Shown: positions 43,623-53,389 of the stretch, piece by piece
Position numbering within the stretch: the first letter of the stretch is position 1
Layout of the letters: each line of letters opens with the position of its first letter
Source: an uncultured Anaerolineales bacterium
GTDB lineage: Bacteria; Chloroflexota; Anaerolineae; Aggregatilineales; Aggregatilineaceae
Reading direction: 5' to 3'
Assembly: GCA_937135955.1 (NCBI GenBank)
Contig: CAKZOB010000052.1
Coordinates: 36,446 to 100,445, forward strand
Length of the DNA stretch: 64,000 nt
Notes under the pieces: model-generated
Databases searched by the model: none
Seen by the model: the letters and a program-made list of their open reading frames with translations, nothing else
Told to the model about the DNA's origin: nothing
Position numbers and translations under genes: made by a program

Positions 43623-44705
43623 ATGCAAAAGTGTGGGAACTGCGGACACGAGAACCGCGCAGGAGTGGTCTTCTGTGAGAACTGCGGGGCGAGCCTGATC
43701 GGTAAGCAGCCGCTCAGCACCAAAGCGCTGGATGTTGCACCAGCCAATCAGAGCGGCGATTCCGCGACGCGGTCGCCACTGAGCGCCATCGTCCAGGAGA
43801 TGGCCATCTTCAAGCCGGGCGATATCCTCAAGCTGAGCGTTGAGGGCACCACCAAACCCATCGAATTGCAACCCAAAGGAGAAGTGATCCTGGGCCGCCG
43901 CGACCCGGCTACTGGCACTACCCCCGACGTAGACCTGACGCCGTTCGCAGGCTATCGGATGGGAGTCAGTCGTCGCCACGCAGCAATTCGCCAGGGAGAT
44001 GACAACACGCTCAATGTCTGGGATCTCGGCAGCAGCAACGGCACATTTTTGAACGGACAGCGCCTCAACGCCCATCGCCCCTATCCCCTGCGCGATGGTG
44101 ACGAGCTTCGGCTCGGCCAGATGGTCATCCGCGTCAACTTCAAGCCCGCGCCCGTAGCCGTCAGTGAGCCAGCGCCGGCTCCCCTGCCTTCGACCAGGCC
44201 GTTGCAGCCGATACCAGAAGCATCCGCGCCTGCTAGCCCGCTCGCCGTGCCCCCCAAACCGGTTACCGAGGTCGTGCCCGCTGCCCCTGCGCCGGTCACG
44301 GCCACGCAACCGCCCGCCGAGAAAGCCGCGGCAGTCGTTACACCGACCAGCCCGGCGGCTGCCGAGGAACCAAAACCAGCGGTCAGCGCACCTCAAGAGG
44401 CTCCTGTAGCCCCTGCGACTGCCGCGCCCGCGGGCGAAGGAGCAGCGCCGTCAGCGCCCGCCGCTGCCGAACAACCCGCCCTCCCTGTGCCTTCGCCAGC
44501 AGCCCCCGCCGCAGCCGTACCCGAAGCGGCTGAGCCTACCTCCGCCGAAGCGCCCCCCCAGGCAGTGCAGCCGGAGTCAGCAGTGAAGCCAGCCGCACCA
44601 GCCGCTCCTCAGGTGGATCAGGAGAAAGCACCCGCGCCGCCGGCGGCTGAGCAGGGCAGCGAACCGGAGGCGGGCGAGAACAAGACAACCTCTTCTGAAT
44701 CGTGA
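43623..44705 (+). CDS. Zinc ribbon and FHA domain protein with Pro/Ala-rich tail
   Basis: A 360-aa protein. An N-terminal zinc ribbon with two Cys pairs (CGNCGHE and CENCGASL) is followed by an FHA phosphothreonine-binding domain (about 75-165) with ILGRRD, VSRRHAAIR and GSSNGTFLNGQRL. The last ~190 residues are almost entirely Pro, Ala, Glu and Val and probably disordered. FHA proteins usually act with Ser/Thr kinases; none is in the window. The ATG at 43623 follows GGAGGGGAAG. Confidence 0.88.
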   Translation: MQKCGNCGHENRAGVVFCENCGASLIGKQPLSTKALDVAPANQSGDSATRSPLSAIVQEMAIFKPGDILKLSVEGTTKPIELQPKGEVILGRRDPATGTTPDVDLTPFAGYRMGVSRRHAAIRQGDDNTLNVWDLGSSNGTFLNGQRLNAHRPYPLRDGDELRLGQMVIRVNFKPAPVAVSEPAPAPLPSTRPLQPIPEASAPASPLAVPPKPVTEVVPAAPAPVTATQPPAEKAAAVVTPTSPAAAEEPKPAVSAPQEAPVAPATAAPAGEGAAPSAPAAAEQPALPVPSPAAPAAAVPEAAEPTSAEAPPQAVQPESAVKPAAPAAPQVDQEKAPAPPAAEQGSEPEAGENKTTSSES

Positions 44706-44720
44706 CGGGTTGCGCGCGGG

Positions 44721-46376
<1,656 letters not shown>

Positions 46377-46480
46377 GGTCATTACTCCAAATCATCTACA
46401 TCAACAAGGTCTTTGTGCCGGTCAGGTGACCGTATTCTAGCACTCCACCGCTGAAAGCACACCGCCGTGTCGGGTGGGGG

Positions 46481-46668
46481 TGCGAGCAAAGGTTGACAGC
46501 GACCTTGCTGCGCCTGATGACCCTCATCCCCCAGCCCCTTCTCCCGCGCTACGGGAGCACCTGGGCGTAGGAAAGTTAAGTCCCCTCGCCCCGCGGCGCA
46601 GTCGCGAGGGAGAGGGAACCTAGGGGTGAGGGGTAGCGGATAGCGACCGCTCGCTGGTCACTTCTAAA
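46481..46668 (+). mobile_element. Family A palindromic element, copy 1 (degenerate right end)
   Basis: Lies in the hutU-aldo/keto reductase gap (46377-46737). The left end TGCGAGCAAAGGTTGACAGC matches the other family A copies. So do the CCCTCATCCCCCAGCCCCTT block and the hairpin-forming CCCCTCGCCCCGCGGCGCAG/TCGCGAGGGAGAGG. The right end near 46660 is degraded (GGTCACTTCT against TGTCACCTTTTGC). No target duplication is visible. Nothing else recognisable is in the gap. Confidence 0.7.
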
Positions 46669-46737
46669 GATGACATAATAAGACGGGAGGAGAGTGCCGG
46701 TGAACCTGGTGTTCCCTACGTAAAAAGGAGCGTTACC

Positions 46738-47709
46738 ATGGAATACACTAGTCTTGGCCGTACCGGGCTACAGGTCAGTCGCCTGTGCCTGGGCACGATG
46801 AACTTCGGCCCTTATACGTCGGAAGAAGACAGTTTTGCCATCATGGATCGCGCCCTGGAAGTAGGCATCAACTTCTTCGACACCGCCAATGTCTACGGGC
46901 GCAAGCTCGGCGAAGGCGTCACCGAACAGATCATCGGGCGCTGGTTCGCGCAGGGCGGCGGTCGCCGCGAAAAAGTCGTGCTGGCGACCAAGGTCTACGG
47001 CAAGATGGGCGACTGGCCCAACGAGTCGCGCCTCTCGGCGCGGCACATCAAGCGGGCCTGCGAGGCCAGCCTGCGCCGCCTGCAAACCGACTGGATCGAT
47101 CTGTATCAGATGCATCACATTGATCGCAACACGCCCTGGGAAGAAATCTGGCAGGCCATGGAGCAACTGGTACAGGAAGGTAAGGTGATCTATGTAGGCA
47201 GCAGCAACTTCGCCGGCTGGCATATCGCCCAGGCTCAGAGCACTGCTGCGGCACGCCATTTCATGGGCCTGGTCTCCGAGCAGAGCCTGTACAATCTGAC
47301 CGCCCGCACCATCGAACTGGAAGTCATTCCGGCCTGTCAGGCCTACGGCCTGGGACTGATCCCCTGGAGTCCGCTGGCCGGTGGGCTGCTGGCCGGAGCG
47401 CTGCAAAAAGCCCAGGAAGGCCGTCGCACCGAAGACTGGGTGCAGAAGCGTGCCGAGCCGCTGCAGAATCAGCTTGAGCGCTACGAGCAGTTCTGCGCCG
47501 GGCGCGGGGAGCATCCGGCCCATGTTGCCCTGGCCTGGCTGCTCCATCAGCCCGCGGTCACCGCGCCGATCATCGGGCCGCGCACGCTGGAGCAACTCGA
47601 CGGCAGTCTACGCGCCCTGGAAATCAAACTCTCGCCCGAAGACTTGAAAGCTCTGGATGAAATCTGGCCGGGGCCGGGTGGACAAGCGCCCGAAGCCTAC
47701 GCCTGGTGA
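46738..47709 (+). CDS. Aldo/keto reductase
   Basis: A 323-aa NADPH-dependent reductase fold. Motifs are YTSLGRTGLQVSRLCLGTMN, FFDTANVYGRKLGEG (catalytic Asp and Tyr), LATKVYGKMG (Lys) and YQMHHIDRN (His), so the tetrad is complete. IPWSPLAGGLL and the C-terminal PIIGPRTLEQLD cofactor segment fit the YajO/voltage-gated-channel-beta-like group. AAAAAGGAG precedes the ATG. Its substrate is unknown. Confidence 0.93.
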   Translation: MEYTSLGRTGLQVSRLCLGTMNFGPYTSEEDSFAIMDRALEVGINFFDTANVYGRKLGEGVTEQIIGRWFAQGGGRREKVVLATKVYGKMGDWPNESRLSARHIKRACEASLRRLQTDWIDLYQMHHIDRNTPWEEIWQAMEQLVQEGKVIYVGSSNFAGWHIAQAQSTAAARHFMGLVSEQSLYNLTARTIELEVIPACQAYGLGLIPWSPLAGGLLAGALQKAQEGRRTEDWVQKRAEPLQNQLERYEQFCAGRGEHPAHVALAWLLHQPAVTAPIIGPRTLEQLDGSLRALEIKLSPEDLKALDEIWPGPGGQAPEAYAW

Positions 47710-47727
47710 CTGCGCTGTGAAGCAACA

Positions 47728-47756
47728 GGGGCAGGCCGGACTCTCCCGCCTGCCCC
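47728..47756 (+). terminator. Hairpin after the aldo/keto reductase gene
   Basis: GGGGCAGGC pairs perfectly with GCCTGCCCC around an 11-nt loop. It is followed by CCTCATTG instead of a T run, so termination may be partial. It lies between two convergent genes. Confidence 0.5.
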
Positions 47757-47789
47757 CTCATTGACCGACTTTCGCCGGATTTCTGACGG

Positions 47790-48350
47790 CTACCGGCACG
47801 ACACCTGCTCGCTGTGCTTCTCGTTGACCGCCTCTTGCGCAGCCTGGCGTTGACGTTCGCGGCGCTCTTCGCGCAGCATCACCAGCACCAGCAATCCCAC
47901 GCCCAGCACCACGCAGCTATCGGCCACATTGAACACTGGCCAGTACGACACATCGAAGAAGTCCACCACATACCCCAGGCGCAGCCGGTCAAGCGCGTTG
48001 CCGAGCGCCCCGCCCAGTTGCAGTCCCAGCGCCAGCCGAATCAACCAGGCATTCGCTGGAATCTGGCGATAGTAGTAGAGGATGATGGCCGAGACAACGA
48101 CGGCGATCCCCAGAAAGAGGATACCCCCTTGCGGGAACAGGCCAAACGCTGCGCCGGTGTTGCGCACATGGGTGAAGCGGAAGACTTCCTCCAGCGCTTT
48201 CACCGGTGCCCAGGAGTCGTGTAGGGGGAGGTGCGCGGCCACATAGGCTTTGCTGCTCTGATCCGCCAGCAATACCAGCGCCACGACGCCCACCAGCAAG
48301 AGCCAGTGCCGCACGGAATGCCAGAGCGACCCGGAAACGCTGCGCTGCAT
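47790..48350 (-). CDS. lspA: Lipoprotein signal peptidase (signal peptidase II)
   Basis: Removes signal peptides of lipoproteins such as the cytochrome lipoprotein in this window. The 186-aa protein has four membrane segments. The catalytic aspartates are in NALDRLRLGYVVDFFDV and FNVADSCVVLGVGLL. DQSSKAYV and NTGAAFGLF are further family motifs. The ATG at 48350 shares one base with the stop of the upstream zinc-finger gene (TGATG), so translation is coupled. The frame is open to 48458. Confidence 0.95.
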   Translation of the reverse strand: MQRSVSGSLWHSVRHWLLLVGVVALVLLADQSSKAYVAAHLPLHDSWAPVKALEEVFRFTHVRNTGAAFGLFPQGGILFLGIAVVVSAIILYYYRQIPANAWLIRLALGLQLGGALGNALDRLRLGYVVDFFDVSYWPVFNVADSCVVLGVGLLVLVMLREERRERQRQAAQEAVNEKHSEQVSCR

Positions 48351-48709
48351 CACAACCTCGCCTGATAGTCGCGCGTTTCGGCACAGTCCAGGCACAACGT
48401 CGTATAGGGGATGGCTTCCAGGCGGGCGATGTCTATCTCCTGGCCGCACTGTTCGCAAATCCCATAGGTGCCATTGTCATAGCGGGCCAGCGCCTCCTCC
48501 ACCTGGCGCAGCCGGGCGCGCGCTGCCTGCAACGCGGAGGCGCTCACTGTCTGCTCGTAGAAAGCGGAAGCGTGCTCGGCCTGGTGATTGCTGTAACCGC
48601 TACCCTCTACGTCCAGCACGTTGGCGCTCTCCAACTGCGCCACCTTGTGCCGGTAGTCCTCGCGGAGTCCGAGCAGCACAGTGTACAACTCTTCTTTGGT
48701 GGTAGTCAT
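48350..48709 (-). CDS. DksA/TraR-type zinc finger protein
   Basis: A 119-aa protein with an N-terminal coiled coil and a C-terminal four-cysteine zinc finger, CEQCGQEI and LCLDCAE, with the family GTYGICEQCG. DksA in Proteobacteria modulates RNA polymerase with ppGpp. In Chloroflexota and Firmicutes this short form has an unclear role. The pairing with lspA (1-bp overlap) recurs in several Gram-positive lineages. Confidence 0.88.
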   Translation of the reverse strand: MTTTKEELYTVLLGLREDYRHKVAQLESANVLDVEGSGYSNHQAEHASAFYEQTVSASALQAARARLRQVEEALARYDNGTYGICEQCGQEIDIARLEAIPYTTLCLDCAETRDYQARL

Positions 48710-48803
48710 ACCACGATAGCCTCGAAAACTCGTCGAACCAGCCAGCGTTGCGCCAGATTCTAGCCCTGCCTGCCCCCAGGAGCAAACGGACGGATGACAG
48801 GAG

Positions 48804-49003
48804 TGCGTGCAAAAGGTGACAGGCCATTTGCAGCAATCCGCCGCCCCTCACCCCTGAGTCCCCTCTCCCTCGCGACTGCGCCGCGGGGCGAGGGGACTGA
48901 CTGTCTCTGGTACGAGCGCTCCCCTTCGCCCGCGTTGCGGGCGAAGGGGCTGGAGGATGAGAGACATCGGGCGCAGTAAAGTCGCTGACAACCTTTGCAC
49001 GCA
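48804..49003 (-). mobile_element. Family A palindromic element, copy 2 (best-preserved ends)
   Basis: A 200-bp element filling most of the gap 48710-49046. Both ends carry TGCGTGCAAA (48804 on the plus strand and its inverse ending at 49003), and the similarity runs on for about 30 bp with small indels. Two strong internal hairpins, CCCCTTCGCCCGC/GCGGGCGAAGGGG and CCCCTCGCCCCGC/TCGCGAGGGAGAGGGG, give it a folded RNA form. No target duplication is evident. It sits 44 bp beyond the ileS stop, so it may also work as a terminator. Confidence 0.75.
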
Positions 49004-49046
49004 GCCGAAGACGCGGATTCCGTCTCCGGCCCGTGCGTTGGAAGGT

Positions 49047-52000
49047 TCAGCGCTTCAGCACACCGACGCTCACCGTCTCACCGTCGAAGCTGAATTCCGC
49101 CTGGAAAGCCCCTGTCGGTAGCTCGCCCTCAGTCAGCACGTCGGCCAGTGTCTCGCGCTGAATCGTCTCGGCGAAACGCTGTACTGCCTGCCGCAGGCGA
49201 TCGCTGGCCCGGTAGCTGATGGCGATACGGTCGTTCAGCGCGAAGTCGGCTTCCTTGCGCAGCATCTGCACGCGCCGTACAAACTCGCGCATCAGCCCTT
49301 CCTGGATCAGGTCGTCCGTCAGGGTAGTCGCCAACGCCGCCAGGTAGCCGTAATCTTCGGCCACCGCGTAGCCCTCAGCCGCGGAGCGGATCACTTCGCA
49401 CTGTTCGGGCGTCACGGTGTAGCTCTGCCCGTCCACCTGCACCTGAATTGCCTCGCCCGCCAGCAGTGCCCTGGCCCAGCGCGTCACGTCCGCCGGATCA
49501 CCTTCGCGCAGGGCGCGCTGCACCTTGGGAAAATCGCCCTTGAGCGCGCGGCCTAAGACCTGCGGCAGGGGATTGAGGCGATAGCTCACCATGTCGTCCG
49601 CCGAATCGGCCACTCTGACCGCCTTGACGTTCAGCTCCTCAGCGATAGTGCCCGCCAGTTCACGAACGACCTGCTGTTCGGCACTGTAGCGCACCACGAA
49701 CACCGCTTCGGGCAACGGCTGCCGCACCTTGATACCAGCGCTGTTGCGAGCCGCGTGCCCCAGGCTAACCAACCGCTGTGCCAAGCGCATATCGCCCATC
49801 AACTTCTCGTCAATGCGCTCCGGATCGGCGACTGGCCAGCGGGCCAGGTGCACGCTTTCGGGCGCTGACGGGTCTACCGTGACGACCAGGTTGCGGTACA
49901 TCGCCTCGGACAGGAAGGGCATCGCCGGCGCAAGCAACTTGGACAGCGTCACTAGGCATTCATAGAGCGTCTGATAGGCGGCCAGCTTGTCGCTGTCGCT
50001 CTCCGACTTCCAGAAACGGCGACGCGAGCGACGCACATACCAGTTGCTCAGGCTCTCGACGAATTCCTCGATGGGGCGCGTGGCGCGTGGCACGTCGTAG
50101 GTCTCGTAACCCTCGGTCACCTCGCGCACCAGGTCGTGCAGTTCGCTGAGAATCCAGCGATCCAGCGCATCGCGCTCGGCCAATGGCACCTGCGGCGTGC
50201 GCGGGTCAAAGCCGTCCAGGTTGGCGTAGGTGACGAAGAAGCTGTAGACATTCCACAGCGTCAGGTAGAAGTTGCGCACCACCTCGCCCACCAGTTCCAC
50301 CGAGAAGCGACGCGGCTCACCGGGCGGGCCAGCCGTATACATGTACCAGCGAAAGGCATCCGCCCCGTATTTCTCCAACACGCTCCACGGCTCGACGATG
50401 TTGCCCAGGCTCTTGGACATCTTGCGGCCCTGCTCGTCGAGGATATGCCCCAGCGAGATGCAGTTCTTGAAGTTGACGCTTTCGAAGAGCATGACCGCGA
50501 TGGCGTGCTGACTGAAAAACCAACCGCGCGTCTGATCCACCGCCTCGCAGATGAAATCTGCCGGGAATTGCTGGTGGAACATCTCCTGATTCTTGTAGGG
50601 ATAGCCCCACTGCGCCACGGCCATCGCGCCGCTATCGAACCACACGTCAATGAGTTCGGGCACGCGCCGCATGGTACCCCCGCACTGCGGGCAGGGGAAG
50701 GTCACCTCGTCCACATAGGGGCGGTGCAGGTCAAGGTCGGACAGGTCTCGTCCGCTGAGTTGTTCCAGTTCGGCCACACCGCCCACACAGTGCATGTGCT
50801 TGCATTCCGGATTCTCGCACTTCCACACTGGCAGCGGCGTGCCCCAGTAGCGTTCGCGCCCCAGCGCCCAGTCGCGCAGTTCCTCCAGCCAGTTGCCAAA
50901 GCGCCCATCCTTGATGTGCGCCGGCACCCAGTTGATCGTCTGATTGAGTTCGATCATCTTGTCGCGGTAGCGGGTGGAGGCGATGTACCACGTTTCGCGG
51001 GCGTAGTAGAGCAAAGGCGTATGGCAGCGCCAGCAGAACGGATAGTTGTGCACGTAGTCTTCAGCTTTGTAGAGAAGACCGCGCTGCTGCAAGTCCTGCT
51101 TGATCAGCGGATCGGCGTCCTTGACCCACATCCCCGCCCAGGGCGTGACCGCCGGGATGAACGTCCCATCCGGCTGCACCGTCTGGATCACCGGCAGGCC
51201 ATATTCGCGCCCGACTTCCATGTCGTCCGCGCCGAAGGCCGGGGCGATGTGCACGATGCCAGAACCGTCCTCCATGCTGACGAAATCGCCGTGCAGCACA
51301 TAGGCATAGTCCTGCTCGATGGGCAGGAAGCGGTAGAGCGGCTCGTAGCGCATCCCCAACAACTCTTCACCGCGCATTTCGCGCACTACCTGGTAACGCT
51401 CCGGATGGCGCAACGCCTTGTACAGCAGGGCATCGGCCAGGATCAATCGCTCGGTGTCCTGCCCGTCCCCGGCAGGCCCTTCCACCATCACGTAGCGCTC
51501 GTGACGGTTGACCGCCAGCGCCGCGTTGCCGGGCAGCGTCCAGGGCGTCGTCGTCCAGACCAGGAAATACAGGCCCGGCTCATCTTTGACCGGAAAGCGG
51601 ACGAAGACGCTGGGATCGGCCACTTCTTCGTAGCCCAACGACACCTCGTGCGTGCTGAGGGGCGTGCCGCAGCGCGCGCAGTAGGGCACAACCTTGTAGC
51701 CCTGGTAGAGCAGCCCCTTGTTCCAGAACTGTTGCAGAATCCACCACACGCTCTGGATATAGTCGTTCTCGTAGGTGATGTAGGCGTTCTCCAGGTCTAC
51801 CCAGAAAGCGATGCGCTCGGTGAGCCGCTCCCACTCCTTGATGTAGCGGAAGACGCTTTCGCGGCACTTGCGGTTGAACTCGGCGACGCCGTAAGCCTCG
51901 ATCTCGCGCTTGTGCTTGAGACCCAGCTCCTTCTCGACTTCGATCTCCACCGGCAGGCCGTGCGTATCCCAGCCACCTTTGCGCAACACATATGCCCCGT

Positions 52001-52223
52001 TCATGGTGTGATAGCGCGGGAACATGTCTTTGAAGGCGCGCGCCAGCACATGGTGTGTGCCCGGACGGCCATTGGCCGTGGGCGGCCCTTCATAGAAGAC
52101 GTAGTTACGCCCCCCTTTGCGCTCTTCCATGGAGCGGCGGAAGATGTCACGCTCGCGCCAGAAGGCGAGTTGTTCCTGTTCGAGAGCTTCGATATCAACT
52201 TTGGGAGTTACTGGTTTGAACAT
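49047..52223 (-). CDS. ileS: Isoleucyl-tRNA synthetase
   Basis: Charges tRNA(Ile) and edits valine. The 1058-aa protein has the class I signatures GRPGTHHVLARAFKD (HIGH-like, here THHV) and KMSKSLGN, the editing domain with TWTLPGNAAL-type strand and GSGIVHIAPAFGADD, and an anticodon-binding C-terminus. No zinc-finger tail of the bacterial ileS1 type is seen, so it resembles the eukaryote-like ileS2 group. The ATG at 52223 has AGGAGG 5 nt upstream; the open frame begins at TTG 52262. It is the last gene of the T-box operon. Confidence 0.96.
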   Translation of the reverse strand: MFKPVTPKVDIEALEQEQLAFWRERDIFRRSMEERKGGRNYVFYEGPPTANGRPGTHHVLARAFKDMFPRYHTMNGAYVLRKGGWDTHGLPVEIEVEKELGLKHKREIEAYGVAEFNRKCRESVFRYIKEWERLTERIAFWVDLENAYITYENDYIQSVWWILQQFWNKGLLYQGYKVVPYCARCGTPLSTHEVSLGYEEVADPSVFVRFPVKDEPGLYFLVWTTTPWTLPGNAALAVNRHERYVMVEGPAGDGQDTERLILADALLYKALRHPERYQVVREMRGEELLGMRYEPLYRFLPIEQDYAYVLHGDFVSMEDGSGIVHIAPAFGADDMEVGREYGLPVIQTVQPDGTFIPAVTPWAGMWVKDADPLIKQDLQQRGLLYKAEDYVHNYPFCWRCHTPLLYYARETWYIASTRYRDKMIELNQTINWVPAHIKDGRFGNWLEELRDWALGRERYWGTPLPVWKCENPECKHMHCVGGVAELEQLSGRDLSDLDLHRPYVDEVTFPCPQCGGTMRRVPELIDVWFDSGAMAVAQWGYPYKNQEMFHQQFPADFICEAVDQTRGWFFSQHAIAVMLFESVNFKNCISLGHILDEQGRKMSKSLGNIVEPWSVLEKYGADAFRWYMYTAGPPGEPRRFSVELVGEVVRNFYLTLWNVYSFFVTYANLDGFDPRTPQVPLAERDALDRWILSELHDLVREVTEGYETYDVPRATRPIEEFVESLSNWYVRRSRRRFWKSESDSDKLAAYQTLYECLVTLSKLLAPAMPFLSEAMYRNLVVTVDPSAPESVHLARWPVADPERIDEKLMGDMRLAQRLVSLGHAARNSAGIKVRQPLPEAVFVVRYSAEQQVVRELAGTIAEELNVKAVRVADSADDMVSYRLNPLPQVLGRALKGDFPKVQRALREGDPADVTRWARALLAGEAIQVQVDGQSYTVTPEQCEVIRSAAEGYAVAEDYGYLAALATTLTDDLIQEGLMREFVRRVQMLRKEADFALNDRIAISYRASDRLRQAVQRFAETIQRETLADVLTEGELPTGAFQAEFSFDGETVSVGVLKR

Positions 52224-52258
52224 GAGTTCCTCCTGCCATGCGGTCCGGTTACCAGTCA

Positions 52259-52330
52259 TCAATGCCAGGTCAAGCGTCTCTCCGGCCCGCCAATCGCACG
52301 CGGCGCAGGCCGCACCAGCCTTCGTGCCAC
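52259..52330 (-). CDS. Possible 23-aa leader ORF before ileS
   Basis: A GTG at 52330 has a perfect AGGAGG 7 nt upstream (52338-52343). It opens a 23-codon frame, MARRLVRPAPRAIGGPERRL then TWH, that ends 35 nt before the ileS ATG. It is rich in Arg and has one Ile. A strong ribosome-binding site on such a short frame suggests a leader peptide or a remnant of a former gene end. There is no independent support that it is translated. Confidence 0.4.
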   Translation of the reverse strand: MARRLVRPAPRAIGGPERRLTWH

Positions 52331-52383
52331 GTTTGCACCTCCTGTGATCCCCAATCTCTCTTGTTGCACACCATCCTCACGCT

Positions 52384-52851
52384 TCAGCGAAAGACCGTCA
52401 GGCGAAAGATCGTCGGCCCCACCTCTTCGGCATAGCCCGTATGGATGAGCACTTCCCACGACACCCCCAGCCCCGCCACGCGCTGACTGCCCTGACACTG
52501 CGCCACGCTGTACGGGCCGCCCTGCCCCAGCGACGGATCGGTGACGTAGTCCGGCAGCGGGGAGTAACGACAGGTAGCCCCTTCGCCCTCGTAGAAGGCC
52601 GCCACAGCCTGCCCGCTCTGCGCTGTGCGGTAGACCCAGTATTCGGGTCCGTGCTCTGGCTTGTGGTGCTCTATCACCTGCGCAGTGGGCGGGACTGGCA
52701 CCTCTGGGGGGAACAGCAGCGTGTAGAGCGGCCCGGCCACGCGCGATAGAATGAGCGCCGCCAGCCCCAGCGCCAGCACCATCCCCAGCACAACGGCCCA
52801 CAGCGGCACGCCCCGGCTTGCTTCCGGCAGGGAGTTATCTATGCCGGACAT
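52384..52851 (-). CDS. Membrane-anchored protein, paralogue of the upstream gene
   Basis: A 155-aa protein with one N-terminal membrane segment (VPLWAVVLGMVLALGLAALI) and an exported domain. Its PVPPTAQVIEHHKPEHGPEY, then a short Gln/Ala segment with VAAFYEGEGATCRYSP, aligns with the upstream 172-aa protein. The shared features are a PTAQ strand, a helix ending in AFY and a late Tyr-rich strand. Both are unknown. It starts 3 bp after its paralogue and lies in the operon that ends in ileS. Confidence 0.7.
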   Translation of the reverse strand: MSGIDNSLPEASRGVPLWAVVLGMVLALGLAALILSRVAGPLYTLLFPPEVPVPPTAQVIEHHKPEHGPEYWVYRTAQSGQAVAAFYEGEGATCRYSPLPDYVTDPSLGQGGPYSVAQCQGSQRVAGLGVSWEVLIHTGYAEEVGPTIFRLTVFR

Positions 52852-52854
52852 AGA

Positions 52855-53373
52855 CTACTCTCCCCAATAGCGCTGAACGTCCACGATCACCTGACCCGTA
52901 GGACGCTCGTCCGCATCGTAGACCGGCTGGATCAGCACCGAGGCGAACTGCGTGATCCCGTAGGCCGAACGATCCACCTGGCAACGGGTGGCGTAGTGCC
53001 CTTCGCGCAGGGGTTCTTGCCCCGGTCGCTCCTCCACGATCCGGTACAGACGCTCGCAGTCCATTTCCTTGCGGGCCAGGTAGAAAGCCTCGACCTGCTC
53101 GAAGGAATCTCCGGTCGTGTATTGCAAATGGTCGAAACCGTCGTAAAGCCGCTCGTGATTGACCAGTTGCGCCGTCGGATAGATGGGCACATCCAGCGGT
53201 TTATCGCGACTGGCTCGCAAGGCCAGCACGATCACCACAGCCGCGACGATCAGCACCAGGAAAACCGCAACGCCCACCAGCACCAGCCGCGCCGATCGCC
53301 CGCGCTGATGAGCAGTCAGCGGCTGAGCAGATCGAGGGCTGCCCTGCGTTGCCAGATCGCGATCCTCACCCAC
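52855..53373 (-). CDS. Membrane-anchored protein of unknown function (paralogue pair)
   Basis: A 172-aa protein with a basic N-terminus, one membrane segment (about 30-50, LVGVAVFLVLIVAAVVIVLA) and an exported domain containing DVPIYPTAQLVNHERLYDGF and SFEQVEAFYLARKEMDCERL. It resembles the next gene over the whole exported domain, so the two arose by tandem duplication. The pattern (PTAQ, helix, AFY) recalls other Chloroflexota proteins of unknown role. It lies 16 bp after the TPR gene. Confidence 0.7.
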   Translation of the reverse strand: MGEDRDLATQGSPRSAQPLTAHQRGRSARLVLVGVAVFLVLIVAAVVIVLALRASRDKPLDVPIYPTAQLVNHERLYDGFDHLQYTTGDSFEQVEAFYLARKEMDCERLYRIVEERPGQEPLREGHYATRCQVDRSAYGITQFASVLIQPVYDADERPTGQVIVDVQRYWGE

Positions 53374-53389
53374 GATCCACCTCCTGTCC

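Noticed and set aside
46651..46679. TCGCTG-17-CATAAT as an aldo/keto reductase promoter inside the family A right end
   Set aside because: The -35 matches the consensus poorly, so it is not supported well enough to list.
48804..49003. CRISPR-like or tRNA-like array in the repeat-filled gaps
   Set aside because: The repeats are single dispersed elements with inverted ends, not regularly spaced direct repeats, and no cas genes are present.
50136..52448. 770-aa plus-strand frame opposite ileS
   Set aside because: GC-rich antisense shadow of isoleucyl-tRNA synthetase, with His/Arg/Gln-rich low-complexity sequence and no domain.
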